Shown: positions 26,598-34,116, counted from the stretch's first letter. The stretch: 64,000 nucleotides of DNA from an uncultured Eggerthellaceae bacterium (GCA_910588905.1 CAJURZ010000001.1:1-64000); one strand, 5' to 3'. Notes: generated by a model from the letters alone, not told the origin. A program made the numbers and translations.

Positions 26598-28403
26598 ATG
26601 GCTACAGACCCTCAGAACATACGGAACTTCTCCATCATCGCCCATATCGACCATGGCAAGTCAACGCTGTCTGATCGCATCCTAGAGCAGACCGGGACGG
26701 TGGCTGAGCGCGACATGCAAGAGCAGCTGCTGGATACCATGGATATCGAGCGAGAGCGCGGCATCACCATCAAGAGCCAGGCGGTGCGGGTGGAATACGT
26801 GGCCGATGACGGCCAGACCTATCAATTGAACCTCATCGATACCCCCGGTCACGTTGATTTCACCTATGAGGTGAGCCGTTCCTTGGCCGCGTGCGAAGGG
26901 GCAGTGCTCGTGGTAGATGCCACCCAGGGCGTAGAAGCCCAAACGGTGGCCAATGCCATGCTGGCCATGAATGCCAACCTTGAGATCATCCCGCTCATCA
27001 ACAAGATCGACCTGCCTGCGGCTGAGCCGGAGCGTGTGAAGGAAGAGATAGAGGATGGGCTGGCCATCCCTGCAGATGATGCGGTATTGGCTTCGGGTAA
27101 GACCGGGGATGGGGTCCATGACCTGCTGGAATCCATCGTCTATAACGTGCCTGCGCCGGTAGGGGACGCCACCTCCCCCCTGCGCGCGCTCATCTTCGAT
27201 AGCTACTTCGACGCCTATCGCGGTGTCGTGGCCCTGATCCGCATCATCGACGGTGCCATCCGCAAAGGGGATCGCATCCATATGCTGGCCACGGGAGCGG
27301 ATGCCCTTGTGGAGGAAGTGGGTGTGCGCACCCCCGTCGAGGTATCCCTGCCAGAGCTCTCGATGGGAGAGGTAGGCTACCTGGTCACCGGCCTCAAGGA
27401 TGTGAGCCAGGTCAAGGTGGGCGATACGGTCACTCTGGCAGAGGGGGGCGTAACGGATCCCCTGCCCGGCTATCGCGAAGCGAAGCCCATGGTGTTCACC
27501 GGCCTGTATCCCATCGAAGGGGATCAATACGAACCCCTGAAGGAGGCCCTGGAGAAGCTCGCATTGAACGACCCGGCCCTCGTCTGGGAGCCGGAGACTT
27601 CCGTTGCCCTTGGGTTCGGGTTCCGCGTGGGATTCCTCGGCCTGCTCCACATGGAAGTGGTGAAGGAGCGGCTTGAGCGGGAGTTCGGATTAGACCTCCT
27701 TGCTACGGCTCCCTCCGTGGAATACAGGGTGTACCTGCGGGATGGAGAGATGGAGTCAGTCCATTCACCCCAGGACATGCCTGCGGCAGGTACCTATGAG
27801 CGCATCGAGGAGCCCTACCTCAAGGCGAAGATCCTCGTGCCCCCTGACTACATCGGTGCGGTGATGGATCTCACCGTGGCTCGGCGCGGCACCTTCATCA
27901 CCATGAACTACATCTCTGAGACCACCGTTGAGATGCTCTGGGAGATACCCCTCTCTGAGCTCATCATGGATTTCTTCGACCGGCTGAAATCCAATACGAA
28001 GGGCTACGCTAGCCTCGACTACGAATTCATGGGCTATAAGCCCTCAGACCTCGTAAAGCTTGACATCCTGCTGGCAGGCAAGCCCATCGATGCCCTCTCC
28101 TTCATCGTGCATAAGGATAAGGCCTATGAGCGCGGACGCGTCCTCACGGATAAGCTGAAGGAGATCATCCCTCGCCAGATGTTCGAGGTGCCCATCCAGG
28201 CCGCCATCGGTGGCAGGGTGCTGGCGCGACAGACCGTGAAGGCCAAGCGCAAGGACGTGCTGGCGAAATGCTACGGGGGTGACATCACCCGCAAGCGGAA
28301 GCTTCTGGAGAAGCAGAAGGCTGGCAAGAAGCGCATGAAGGCCATCGGCAATGTAGAGGTGCCCCAAGAGGCCTTCATGGCCATCCTCAAAGTAGACGAA
28401 TAG
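26598..28403 (+). CDS. lepA: elongation factor 4 (LepA), ribosome-associated GTPase
   Basis: A 601-residue translational GTPase with the P-loop in AHIDHGKSTLSDRIL, the switch motifs DIERERGITIKSQAV and DTPGHVDF, NKIDLP for guanine specificity, and the LepA-specific C-terminal domain (AKCYGGDITRKRKLLEKQK). It acts on stalled or back-translocating ribosomes and in initiation. The frame is open upstream to 26565 but homology starts at ATG 26598, preceded by GTGAAGGA. The gap between it and the next feature holds a strong terminator. Confidence 0.96.
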   Translation: MATDPQNIRNFSIIAHIDHGKSTLSDRILEQTGTVAERDMQEQLLDTMDIERERGITIKSQAVRVEYVADDGQTYQLNLIDTPGHVDFTYEVSRSLAACEGAVLVVDATQGVEAQTVANAMLAMNANLEIIPLINKIDLPAAEPERVKEEIEDGLAIPADDAVLASGKTGDGVHDLLESIVYNVPAPVGDATSPLRALIFDSYFDAYRGVVALIRIIDGAIRKGDRIHMLATGADALVEEVGVRTPVEVSLPELSMGEVGYLVTGLKDVSQVKVGDTVTLAEGGVTDPLPGYREAKPMVFTGLYPIEGDQYEPLKEALEKLALNDPALVWEPETSVALGFGFRVGFLGLLHMEVVKERLEREFGLDLLATAPSVEYRVYLRDGEMESVHSPQDMPAAGTYERIEEPYLKAKILVPPDYIGAVMDLTVARRGTFITMNYISETTVEMLWEIPLSELIMDFFDRLKSNTKGYASLDYEFMGYKPSDLVKLDILLAGKPIDALSFIVHKDKAYERGRVLTDKLKEIIPRQMFEVPIQAAIGGRVLARQTVKAKRKDVLAKCYGGDITRKRKLLEKQKAGKKRMKAIGNVEVPQEAFMAILKVDE

Positions 28404-28426
28404 GTAGTACCTTACATTCTGGATTC

Positions 28427-28549
28427 GTAAGGGCCGACCGTGCTCGCCCCTGGGTAGCATGACAGGTTGTGCGCAAAGGCCGACCGCGGTCGGCCCTGGG
28501 CTGCATGCATGGTTGTGCGTAGGGGCGGATCGTGATCCGCCCTTTTTTG
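28427..28549 (+). repeat. REP-like palindromic repeat cluster, including the lepA terminator
   Basis: Two and a half tandem units follow lepA. Each unit has a palindrome (GGCCGACCGCGGTCGGCC, perfect 18-mer at 28478-28495; a degraded copy at 28432-28450) followed by CTGGG..GCATG.CAGGTTGTGCG or a near-identical tail (28454-28473, 28497-28519). The last palindrome, GGGCGGATC-GT-GATCCGCCC (28523-28542), is followed by six T and works as an intrinsic terminator. A diverged copy of the same unit is at 30742-30783. Confidence 0.75.
28522..28548 (+). terminator. intrinsic terminator downstream of lepA
   Basis: A 9-base inverted repeat GGGCGGATC/GATCCGCCC, separated by GT, is followed directly by TTTTTT. 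It is the strongest-looking intrinsic terminator in the window. It forms part of the repeat cluster, so a mobile or spreading palindrome may have been adopted as terminator. Confidence 0.8.
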
Positions 28550-28563
28550 TGCCCGGGATCGAT

Positions 28564-28683
28564 ACCCTTCCCCGCAAGGGGCGTTCGGCCTTAGGCCTCG
28601 GCTCTCGAAAAGACGTGATGCTTCGCTTATATCACGCTTTTCTCGGCCTGCGGAATCGGCCTCAACCCCTCACGGGGAAGGGA
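28564..28683. repeat. 120-base imperfect fold-back element
   Basis: A long stem can be traced: CCCTTCCCCG (28565-28574) with CGGGGAAGGG (28673-28682); AGGGG (28577-28581) with CCCCT (28666-28670); GGCC at 28587 with 28658; GGCC at 28594 with 28645; AAAAG (28608-28612) with CTTTT (28637-28641); and CGTGAT (28614-28619) with ATCACG (28631-28636), closing a loop of 11. The shape is that of a MITE-like element or a structured RNA. Its right end abuts a gene fragment that has lost its start. Confidence 0.6.
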
Positions 28684-28684
28684 T

Positions 28685-28870
28685 CGGGATAAGGAAAAAG
28701 CATATCGTGCGATAGAAGATGAGTTGATTGAACATATTGAGAAGACGAAGATCTATACAACTACCGAGTGGACGCGAATTACTGTGAACGGTGAAGAGTT
28801 TGATGCTACTTGGAGAACGACCAATGGAGAGGTTTTATTAGTCGATGCTTCTCGAAGGGATGTGTTGTGA
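28685..28870 (+). pseudogene. headless 3' gene fragment, possible toxin C-terminus
   Basis: About 60 codons read as a coherent soluble protein end (EKAYRAIEDELIEHIEKTK, then EWTRITVNGEEFDATWRTT and NGEVLLVDASRRDVL) and stop at TGA 28868-28870. The frame opens only at 28619, inside the fold-back element, and has no ATG or GTG before a TTG at 28721, so the 5' part of the gene is missing. The stop overlaps the start of the next gene (TGATG), as between a toxin and its immunity gene. Codon and base use is AT-richer than in the surrounding core genes. I do not recognise the family. Confidence 0.5.
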
Positions 28871-29331
28871 TGAGTTTTATTGACACGAGAAGTATCAGTA
28901 GTCTATATCGGCCTGTGGTTGAGATGCTGTTAGTGGATGAGTGTGAGTTTTTCTCAGCCTTACGCTGCCAGTTTTCCTCTGCGAGAGTTTTGAGTATCCG
29001 AGAAGATGGGTATGGAATATTCGTTGATTTTGAAGTGGATCCTCTTACAAGAATAATATCCCCAGAAATTGAGTATGCAAGAGTAGATGGGCTGGTTGGT
29101 ATTGATAAAAGCAACCGTCTTGTATGCGGATTTGCGCTTTTTATCGAAGATGGAGCAATCGTACAACTGGATGGGTATCCTTTTATCAGTGACACATGGC
29201 CGCAGGAGACAGTCGAATTGAAATTCATTTCATCTGATGAAAGCGGACGAGAAACATATACAGATCATCGGAGTAGTGCATCTTTATCTAGGTATATATT
29301 GGATACGCCTATTCAGATGCTATGCAAGTGA
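28870..29331 (+). CDS. unknown protein, immunity-protein-like by context
   Basis: A 153-residue acidic soluble protein without signal or membrane segment. The ATG at 28870 overlaps the TGA of the preceding fragment by one base, so its translation was coupled to a longer gene now truncated. The segment FALFIEDGAIVQLDGYPF..TWP (about residues 83-104) resembles, from memory, a pattern shared by several small bacterial proteins found next to toxins (dG-x-L-x-LEGY-x-WP). The size, acidity, AT-rich composition and coupling fit an immunity protein; no homology search supports this yet. The frame is also open upstream to 28810, but that region is coding in the other frame. Confidence 0.55.
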   Translation: MSFIDTRSISSLYRPVVEMLLVDECEFFSALRCQFSSARVLSIREDGYGIFVDFEVDPLTRIISPEIEYARVDGLVGIDKSNRLVCGFALFIEDGAIVQLDGYPFISDTWPQETVELKFISSDESGRETYTDHRSSASLSRYILDTPIQMLCK

Positions 29332-29451
29332 ACCTATTATGAACAACCCCATTGTATTCATCGTAAAGGGAGTGCTAGTCATACGCTAACAAACGATGAG
29401 AAGGAATGGCTTGCTGAAATTGGCTGGGCAACTGAGATGAGGGTGGAATGA
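29332..29451 (+). pseudogene. second headless 3' gene fragment
   Basis: Directly after the stop of the preceding gene, and in its frame, 39 codons read TYYEQPHCIHRKGSASHTL then TNDEKEWLAEIGWATEMRVE and stop at TGA 29449-29451. There is no start codon near its beginning, so this is again only the C-terminus of a longer protein. The stop overlaps the ATG of the next gene in a classic ATGA. The His/Arg/Lys-rich beginning could belong to a nuclease-type toxin end, but this is only a guess. The seam with the previous gene must lie close to 29331. Confidence 0.45.
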
Positions 29452-30506
29452 TACGTGCAACTGGAAAGATACGCTCAGTAGGGTCATATTACCTTACCCA
29501 GGATATCTATCTCAATTTCACTGAGGGGAGGTTCATTGATTTCAAGAACTTCATTGACAGCACATATCAACGAGATGCGGATTATCTCAAGTTGTCCAAC
29601 AGCGAAGAAACGTTATATGATCATTTTCGGGATTATCTTCATGATTGGCATGAGTGGGAAAGCGATTTAGAATTCGCTGTCATGCCAGAAGAAGCGCTCA
29701 AAATCTTGGATTGGAATCTTTCAGATCCGGACTCCCTTGATGCGTTTCAGATTTCATCTGATATGCCATTTACAGGTTTTGGATTTACCTTGGGTTTGTT
29801 AACCGAGCGTGAAATAGCAGAGTCGTTGCGTGATCCGTTACTTAAAAGCACAGCCATATTCGACTGGCTTAAGAAAAGGCAGAGTGCAGCATTTGTTTTT
29901 AACCCTGCAATGAAATCCATTTTCTTTTACGTGATCGATAAATACATCTATGGGCGGAGATTCAATGATCTTTCTATAGAATGCTGTGATGGGAAGTCGG
30001 GTATCCCATTCGTTGATCGAGATCTCGACATCATTAACGTTCGCATAGATGCTGATCCTTGGGAAATGCTAGAGGACAATGCAGATGATGTGTTGGGGAC
30101 CGCATTCGAGATCATCAAACGTGCATATGGTGTTATCGAAGATGAATCCAGCATCTTCCTAGAAACCGCTCGCGATGATCTGGGAGCTGCTGAAAGATGC
30201 GATCAAGTCAGAAGTGCTTATGAAAGATTTCGGCAAGAACTCGAAGCGGATCGAGAATGCGAAGAGATGATGTTCGGTGCAGGAACCGTCATCGGCGACA
30301 ACGCCATTAAAGATACGGAATACTTCTGCATTTATCTGACTCTGAAGGATTTGAAAGAGCTTGGCGATGCCATAACCGAAATTGCTGACGATCTTGGGCT
30401 GGATAATCCGTCTCCGACAAATTCAAAAACGCAGGAGAAGGATGGGTCGAGGTTCGTTTCCTTTGTAAAACGTGGACTTCGCTTTAACATCAGAATAGGA
30501 ATATGA
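29448..30506 (+). CDS. unknown soluble protein coupled to a gene fragment
   Basis: A 352-residue, strongly acidic protein rich in Asp, Glu, Phe and Tyr, with no signal peptide, membrane segment or catalytic motif that I recognise. Its ATG overlaps the stop of the upstream fragment by four bases. The composition and codon use are AT-rich as in the previous gene and unlike the core genes. By position it could be a large immunity protein or a second cargo protein of the same cassette system. There is no terminator directly after it; the 3' flank begins a sequence that recurs after the lipoprotein gene. Confidence 0.6.
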   Translation: MIRATGKIRSVGSYYLTQDIYLNFTEGRFIDFKNFIDSTYQRDADYLKLSNSEETLYDHFRDYLHDWHEWESDLEFAVMPEEALKILDWNLSDPDSLDAFQISSDMPFTGFGFTLGLLTEREIAESLRDPLLKSTAIFDWLKKRQSAAFVFNPAMKSIFFYVIDKYIYGRRFNDLSIECCDGKSGIPFVDRDLDIINVRIDADPWEMLEDNADDVLGTAFEIIKRAYGVIEDESSIFLETARDDLGAAERCDQVRSAYERFRQELEADRECEEMMFGAGTVIGDNAIKDTEYFCIYLTLKDLKELGDAITEIADDLGLDNPSPTNSKTQEKDGSRFVSFVKRGLRFNIRIGI

Positions 30507-30536
30507 AACGGATGCTTTCTGGTGCGTTCTTGATCA

Positions 30537-30587
30537 TACGTACTCTGCGCTCAAACGTGCGCGGCGCAAGAGGTTGATTCTCCTGAC
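30537..30587 (+). repeat. cassette-flank repeat, copy A
   Basis: TACGTACTCTGCGCTCA and then GCAAGAGGTTGA (30566-30577) and TCTCCT. The same order of words occurs in copy B after the lipoprotein gene, including the identical 12-mer. It starts about 30 bases after the stop of the gene at 29448-30506. Confidence 0.5.
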
Positions 30588-30634
30588 AGCTCCTCCCGCC
30601 GCCTAACTAATAGCTGCTGCTGTCGCAGCGGGAT

Positions 30635-30783
30635 ACGGGTCGTGACCCGTGCATACCTGCGGGGTGTTCGGGGATGTGGCGTTCGGGGTCTAACATGTTC
30701 GACCCCTACGCAGGACATGTCAGGTTTCCATTGAATAAACCATGCATGTCAGGTTGCTGTAGGGGCGGATCTAGATTCGTCCG
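30635..30783 (+). repeat. second REP-like palindrome cluster
   Basis: ACGGGTC-GT-GACCCGT (30635-30650) has the same TCGTGA centre as the lepA terminator palindrome. GGGGTC..GACCCC follows at about 30686-30707. GCATGTCAGGTTG plus GTAGGGGCGGATC (30744-30771) is a diverged copy of the repeat unit at 28427-28549, with its right palindrome arm decayed. The two clusters bracket the two coupled fragment/gene pairs. Confidence 0.6.
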
Positions 30784-30842
30784 ATGGTGCACTCGGATGA
30801 ACCCTGTACGTTAGGTTACCCGGCTGGTACCGCAATGAACAT

Positions 30843-30865
30843 GTTGCGCGTGGTCTTCGCGCAAC
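30843..30865. terminator. isolated 8-bp hairpin
   Basis: GTTGCGCG (30843-30850) pairs perfectly with CGCGCAAC (30858-30865) around a seven-base loop. No T-run follows. It may be a remnant terminator. Confidence 0.3.
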
Positions 30866-31162
30866 GCATCTACACTATGCAAAAACTCACTGAGCAGATT
30901 CGATCGATTCCTTAGGAACGCTTAAGAAAGCGAAGAGGGCGTTGTGGTAGTGAGGATAAAGTGAGTATGAATGGCAAGATGAATAGCCTGTAAATAACAG
31001 TAGTCCTCGTTGTGTCGATCTTTATCATGAGAGCGACACATGGATCATCTCGGATATTCATATCCCAGTTTAGATATCAGATGTGGTTCAGCTGTCATAT
31101 CCTCCTGCATTATATTGTGATCATCGTCCGCTATACGTTCCATCTATTTGAAAGGGATATCC

Positions 31163-31600
31163 ATGCCGCGTGGCCCTCACAGAGCTGAGTTCGCGCTCCG
31201 CTTATCCATGCTCGCAGTCATCTTGGTTTCATGGGGATCGTGCATTGTGGGGTGCAGCTTTTTGAGCAAGGATCAGGAAACCATGGAGGCTGAAAATGAG
31301 ATCATGGAATCCATTTTCCAAGCAAGAAACGATGCCCCATTATCTTTTTATGAGTACGAGGCGCCTTTGGATTACTTCAGACCTGTATGCGACGAGAAAG
31401 GCGTATTGCAGTACAAAGTAAAACGAGTAGATGCAAAGACGATCCATATCGAAAATGATGCCGGAGAAATGAGGGTCCAAGTAGTCTTCGAGTCTTACCT
31501 GCCTTCAGATCAAGGTGAAACGAGTCTATTCAATGTAGATCTTAAGATAGAAAAAGGCGATGATGGTTGGTATATCACCTGCGTGAGTCCAGAGCAATGA
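31163..31600 (+). CDS. predicted small lipoprotein of unknown function
   Basis: A 145-residue protein with a signal peptide (RAEFALRLSMLAVILVSW) ending in the lipobox I-V-G-C, so Cys31 should be lipidated and the protein anchored on the outer face of the membrane. The mature domain (about 110 residues, one further Cys near the end) has alternating beta-type segments such as VLQYKVKRVDAKTIHIENDA and ends DDGWYITCVSPEQ, reminiscent of small cystatin/NTF2-like extracytoplasmic domains, but no family is recognised. The ATG at 31163 is preceded by AAAGGG; a TTG at 31148 would disrupt this spacing. It stands alone in the AT-rich island. Confidence 0.65.
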   Translation: MPRGPHRAEFALRLSMLAVILVSWGSCIVGCSFLSKDQETMEAENEIMESIFQARNDAPLSFYEYEAPLDYFRPVCDEKGVLQYKVKRVDAKTIHIENDAGEMRVQVVFESYLPSDQGETSLFNVDLKIEKGDDGWYITCVSPEQ

Positions 31601-31623
31601 TGCTGCTGGGATACTCCTGAGAG

Positions 31624-31670
31624 TACGTGCTTTGCGCCTCAGGATGCACAGAGCAAGAGGTTGACGCTCT
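31624..31670 (+). repeat. cassette-flank repeat, copy B
   Basis: TACGTGCTTTGCGCCTCA, then GCAAGAGGTTGA (31653-31664) and GCTCTT. It matches the order of copy A at 30537-30587 and, like it, begins some 25-30 bases after a stop codon. Copies A and B thus delimit the block carrying the lipoprotein. Confidence 0.5.
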
Positions 31671-31679
31671 TAAGGACTA

Positions 31680-32111
31680 TCAGGCGGTTCCCTCTATCTG
31701 GCGGAAGCGCAGGGAGAGGGCATCGTCCAGGGTCTTGATCCGGTGCGCAGGCACGAGGGGCGTCAGCGGGCAATCAGCAGCGGCTCGGCCCACTTGCCGG
31801 TGAGCGGTGGGCTGCCCTATGGCGCGAGCGATATCCGTGCAGGTGCATACCTGACCGTAGGGAACGGCCTGCACCGCTTGCCAGACCGCCTGTTCGAATC
31901 CTGTGCCATCAAGGGCAAGCGGCACATCGAACACCCGTCGCTTTCCTGCCAGGTATTCAAGGAGCTGGTTCGCGCAAGCGTTGGTAAGGGTGCTCGGACG
32001 CTTATCGTCTTCCTCAGGGGTAGGGGAGAACGAGACGAGGCAGATGCGCCCCTCGTCTTCGCGGATGAGCATGGGTCCCCAGGGGGTGGCGTAGGCATTG
32101 GAGGCTCCCAT
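31680..32111 (-). CDS. alkyltransferase-like (ATL) protein, no acceptor cysteine
   Basis: A 143-residue relative of O6-methylguanine-DNA methyltransferase. The C-terminal DNA-binding domain is clear: GFEQAVWQAVQAVPYGQV (residues 71-88) and the arginine-finger segment at 99-110 with R105. The active-site PCHR is replaced by PAHR at 121-124, so it cannot accept alkyl groups in the usual way. Alkyltransferase-like proteins with such substitutions bind O6-alkylguanine and recruit nucleotide-excision repair; I infer this role. Unlike many short ATL proteins it retains an N-terminal domain (about 60 residues). The ATG at 32111 is preceded by GAGAGGAG at a long spacing. It is divergent from rpe. Confidence 0.85.
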   Translation of the reverse strand: MGASNAYATPWGPMLIREDEGRICLVSFSPTPEEDDKRPSTLTNACANQLLEYLAGKRRVFDVPLALDGTGFEQAVWQAVQAVPYGQVCTCTDIARAIGQPTAHRQVGRAAADCPLTPLVPAHRIKTLDDALSLRFRQIEGTA

Positions 32112-32225
32112 AGATAGACCCGCTCCTCTCTTGCTCGGTGCAAGGCTGCAAGAAACTGTATCATAGTCCCAACGTGGATGACCGCAGAGCACCGTGACCG
32201 CCCGTATCTGACCCTAGGAGAGACC

Positions 32226-32912
32226 GTGTCAAACCCCTTGCTCATCGCTCCTTCCATCCTCTCGGCTGATTTCGAAGACATTGCCGGAGCCATAGGCCTT
32301 CTAGAGGAGGCTCATGCGGATTGGGTACATATCGATGTGATGGACGGCCATTTCGTGCCTAACATCACCATGGGGGTCCCCTTGGTCCAAGCGCTCCATC
32401 GCATCACCTCAAAGACCTTAGATGCCCATCTCATGGTGTCGAATCCCCTACGGCAGATCCCTTGGTTCCTTGAGGCTGGATCTGACATCGTGACCTTCCA
32501 CCGGGAAGCCGTGAGCGCAGAAGAGGCCCACGAGGCCATTCGCCTCATCCATGAAGGGGGCGCCCGTGCGGGCATATCTGTGAAGCCCGCTACGGATCTG
32601 GCAGATATCCAGCCCTTCATCAGGGAAGCGGATATGGTCCTCATCATGAGCGTGGAGCCGGGGTTCTCGGGCCAGTCCTTCATCGAAGGGTCTGATGACA
32701 GGGTGGCTCAGGTACGCCAGATGGCCCAGGATCAGAACACGAGCCTTCTCATCCAAGTGGATGGGGGTATCGGGGCGTCAACGGTGAAGGCCGTGGCTGA
32801 CGCGGGAGCGGATTGCGTGGTCTGCGGCAATGCCTTCTTCAAAGCCCCTGACCCTCGAAGCGTTCCTGCTGCCCTGCGGAGCATCGCCCAGGGAATGAGC
32901 CAAGATGCTTGA
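32226..32912 (+). CDS. rpe: ribulose-phosphate 3-epimerase
   Basis: A 228-residue TIM-barrel epimerase of the pentose phosphate pathway. Signatures are IAPSILSADF, the metal-binding HIDVMDGHFVPNITMG, DAHLMV, MSVEPGFSGQSF and QVDGGIGASTV. The GTG at 32226 is chosen because AGGAGAG lies five bases upstream and the conserved start SNPLLIAPSIL follows; an in-frame ATG at 32178 would add 16 unconserved residues. It overlaps the cysteine desulfurase gene by 8 bases. Confidence 0.95.
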   Translation: MSNPLLIAPSILSADFEDIAGAIGLLEEAHADWVHIDVMDGHFVPNITMGVPLVQALHRITSKTLDAHLMVSNPLRQIPWFLEAGSDIVTFHREAVSAEEAHEAIRLIHEGGARAGISVKPATDLADIQPFIREADMVLIMSVEPGFSGQSFIEGSDDRVAQVRQMAQDQNTSLLIQVDGGIGASTVKAVADAGADCVVCGNAFFKAPDPRSVPAALRSIAQGMSQDA

Positions 32913-34113
32913 GCGCGCGGAAGGTTATCTCTATTTCGATTACGCTGCTACGGCACCCATGGTGCCTGAAGCATTGGCGGCCATGGAGCCTTACCTTACA
33001 GCGGGCCCTGGGTCTATCCTGGGCAACGCCAACCCGAATTCCCTCTCACGGCCCGGCAGGGAGGCGTTCAAGGCCCTGGAGGGGGCACGGCGCAGCCTCG
33101 CTTCTTCCCTGGGGGCGGCTCGCCCCGATGAGATCATCTTCACCTCTGGCGCTACCGAGGCGGACAATGCTGCCATGGAAGGGATAGCCCGGGCTGCTTT
33201 CGAAGAGCGGGCGCGGAAGATGAGCGGGACGTTCATCCCCCATGTCATCACGTCTCAGATAGAGCATAAAGCAGTGTTGAAGCCAGCTCGCCGCCTAGCA
33301 TCTCAGGGCTTCGAGGTGACCTATCTGCGGCCTGACCGCGATGGGTTCATCAGCGTTTCCGCCCTTGAGGAGGCGCTCAGGCCTGAGACGGTCTTGGTGA
33401 GCATCCAGCTGGCGAATTCGGAGGTGGGCTCTATCCAGGCTATCCGGCAGCTGGCGGCCACTGCCCACCGATCAGGGGCACTCTTCCATACCGATGCTGT
33501 GCAGGGGCTGGGGAAGATGCCCGTCCATCTTCGGGAGATGGATGTGGATGCTGCCTCTTTCTCTGCCCACAAGATCGGAGGCCCTTACGGTGTGGGCGCT
33601 CTCTATCTGAAGCGACGCTGTCCCTTCACCCCCTTCATCTTGGGGGGTGGTCAAGAGGGTGGTAGGCGCTGCGGCACTCAGAACGTCTGCGGGGCGATGG
33701 GCTTCGCGGCAGCTGCCTCAGTAGCTACAGCCGATGTGGAGGCTGAGAGCGCTCGGCTCCGACAGATACGCGATAGGCTCTATGAGCGCCTCTCTGCTTT
33801 GGACCGCATCCAGTCGGCAGTGGAATGCCCCGTGGGGAGCCAGGACTTCCTTCCCAATGTGGTCTGCGTACTGCTCGAAGGCATCGAGAGCCAGACGGCG
33901 GTACTGCGCTTCGACGCTCTCGGTTTCGCTGTATCAGGAGGGAGCGCTTGCTCTTCGTCCAGCTTGAAGCCGAGCCATGTTCTGAGCGCTTGCGGCCTTG
34001 GTGCCGATGAGGCTCAAACAGAGCTTCGCATCTCCTTCGGACGATTCACGGATATGGAACAGGCCGAGGCGCTCTTAGAGGCAGTGCCGAAGGTCTTGGA
34101 TTGGAAGGGTTGA
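32905..34113 (+). CDS. cysteine desulfurase (NifS/IscS family)
   Basis: A 402-residue PLP enzyme that removes sulfur from cysteine for Fe-S clusters and thio-tRNAs. YFDYAATAPMVPEAL at the start, HTDAVQGLGK, the PLP lysine in SFSAHKIGGPYGVG, the RCGTQN loop and the catalytic-loop Cys in SGGSACSSSSLKPS are all present. The ATG overlaps the end of rpe. No scaffold gene (iscU/sufU) is next to it, which suits a role as sulfur donor for ThiI (20200) or MnmA-type enzymes, though it may also serve Fe-S assembly. Confidence 0.92.
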   Translation: MLERAEGYLYFDYAATAPMVPEALAAMEPYLTAGPGSILGNANPNSLSRPGREAFKALEGARRSLASSLGAARPDEIIFTSGATEADNAAMEGIARAAFEERARKMSGTFIPHVITSQIEHKAVLKPARRLASQGFEVTYLRPDRDGFISVSALEEALRPETVLVSIQLANSEVGSIQAIRQLAATAHRSGALFHTDAVQGLGKMPVHLREMDVDAASFSAHKIGGPYGVGALYLKRRCPFTPFILGGGQEGGRRCGTQNVCGAMGFAAAASVATADVEAESARLRQIRDRLYERLSALDRIQSAVECPVGSQDFLPNVVCVLLEGIESQTAVLRFDALGFAVSGGSACSSSSLKPSHVLSACGLGADEAQTELRISFGRFTDMEQAEALLEAVPKVLDWKG

Positions 34114-34116
34114 GCA

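Larger units (their letters stand above)
30507..31162. other. 656-base non-coding stretch with palindromes
   Basis: No ORF with a ribosome-binding site is found. Contents: a flank sequence at 30537-30587 that recurs at 31624-31670, palindromes listed separately at 30635-30783, an 8-bp hairpin at 30843-30865, and about 280 bases of AT-rich sequence before the lipoprotein gene, which should contain its promoter but shows no clear hexamers. Confidence 0.5.

Noticed and set aside
26316..26654. 112-codon minus-strand and 63-codon plus-strand (26331-26522) ORFs in the rpsT-lepA gap
   Set aside because: No protein-like pattern, no family motif, and the longer one runs into the coding start of lepA; most likely chance ORFs in G+C-rich DNA.
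28427..28549. Possible CRISPR array, because of similar units in tandem
   Set aside because: Units are palindromic, differ in length, lack uniform spacers and there are only two and a half; no cas genes.
28459..28692. 77-codon ORF across the repeat region after lepA
   Set aside because: It is made of palindromic repeats and the fold-back element and ends inside the next fragment; not a real gene.
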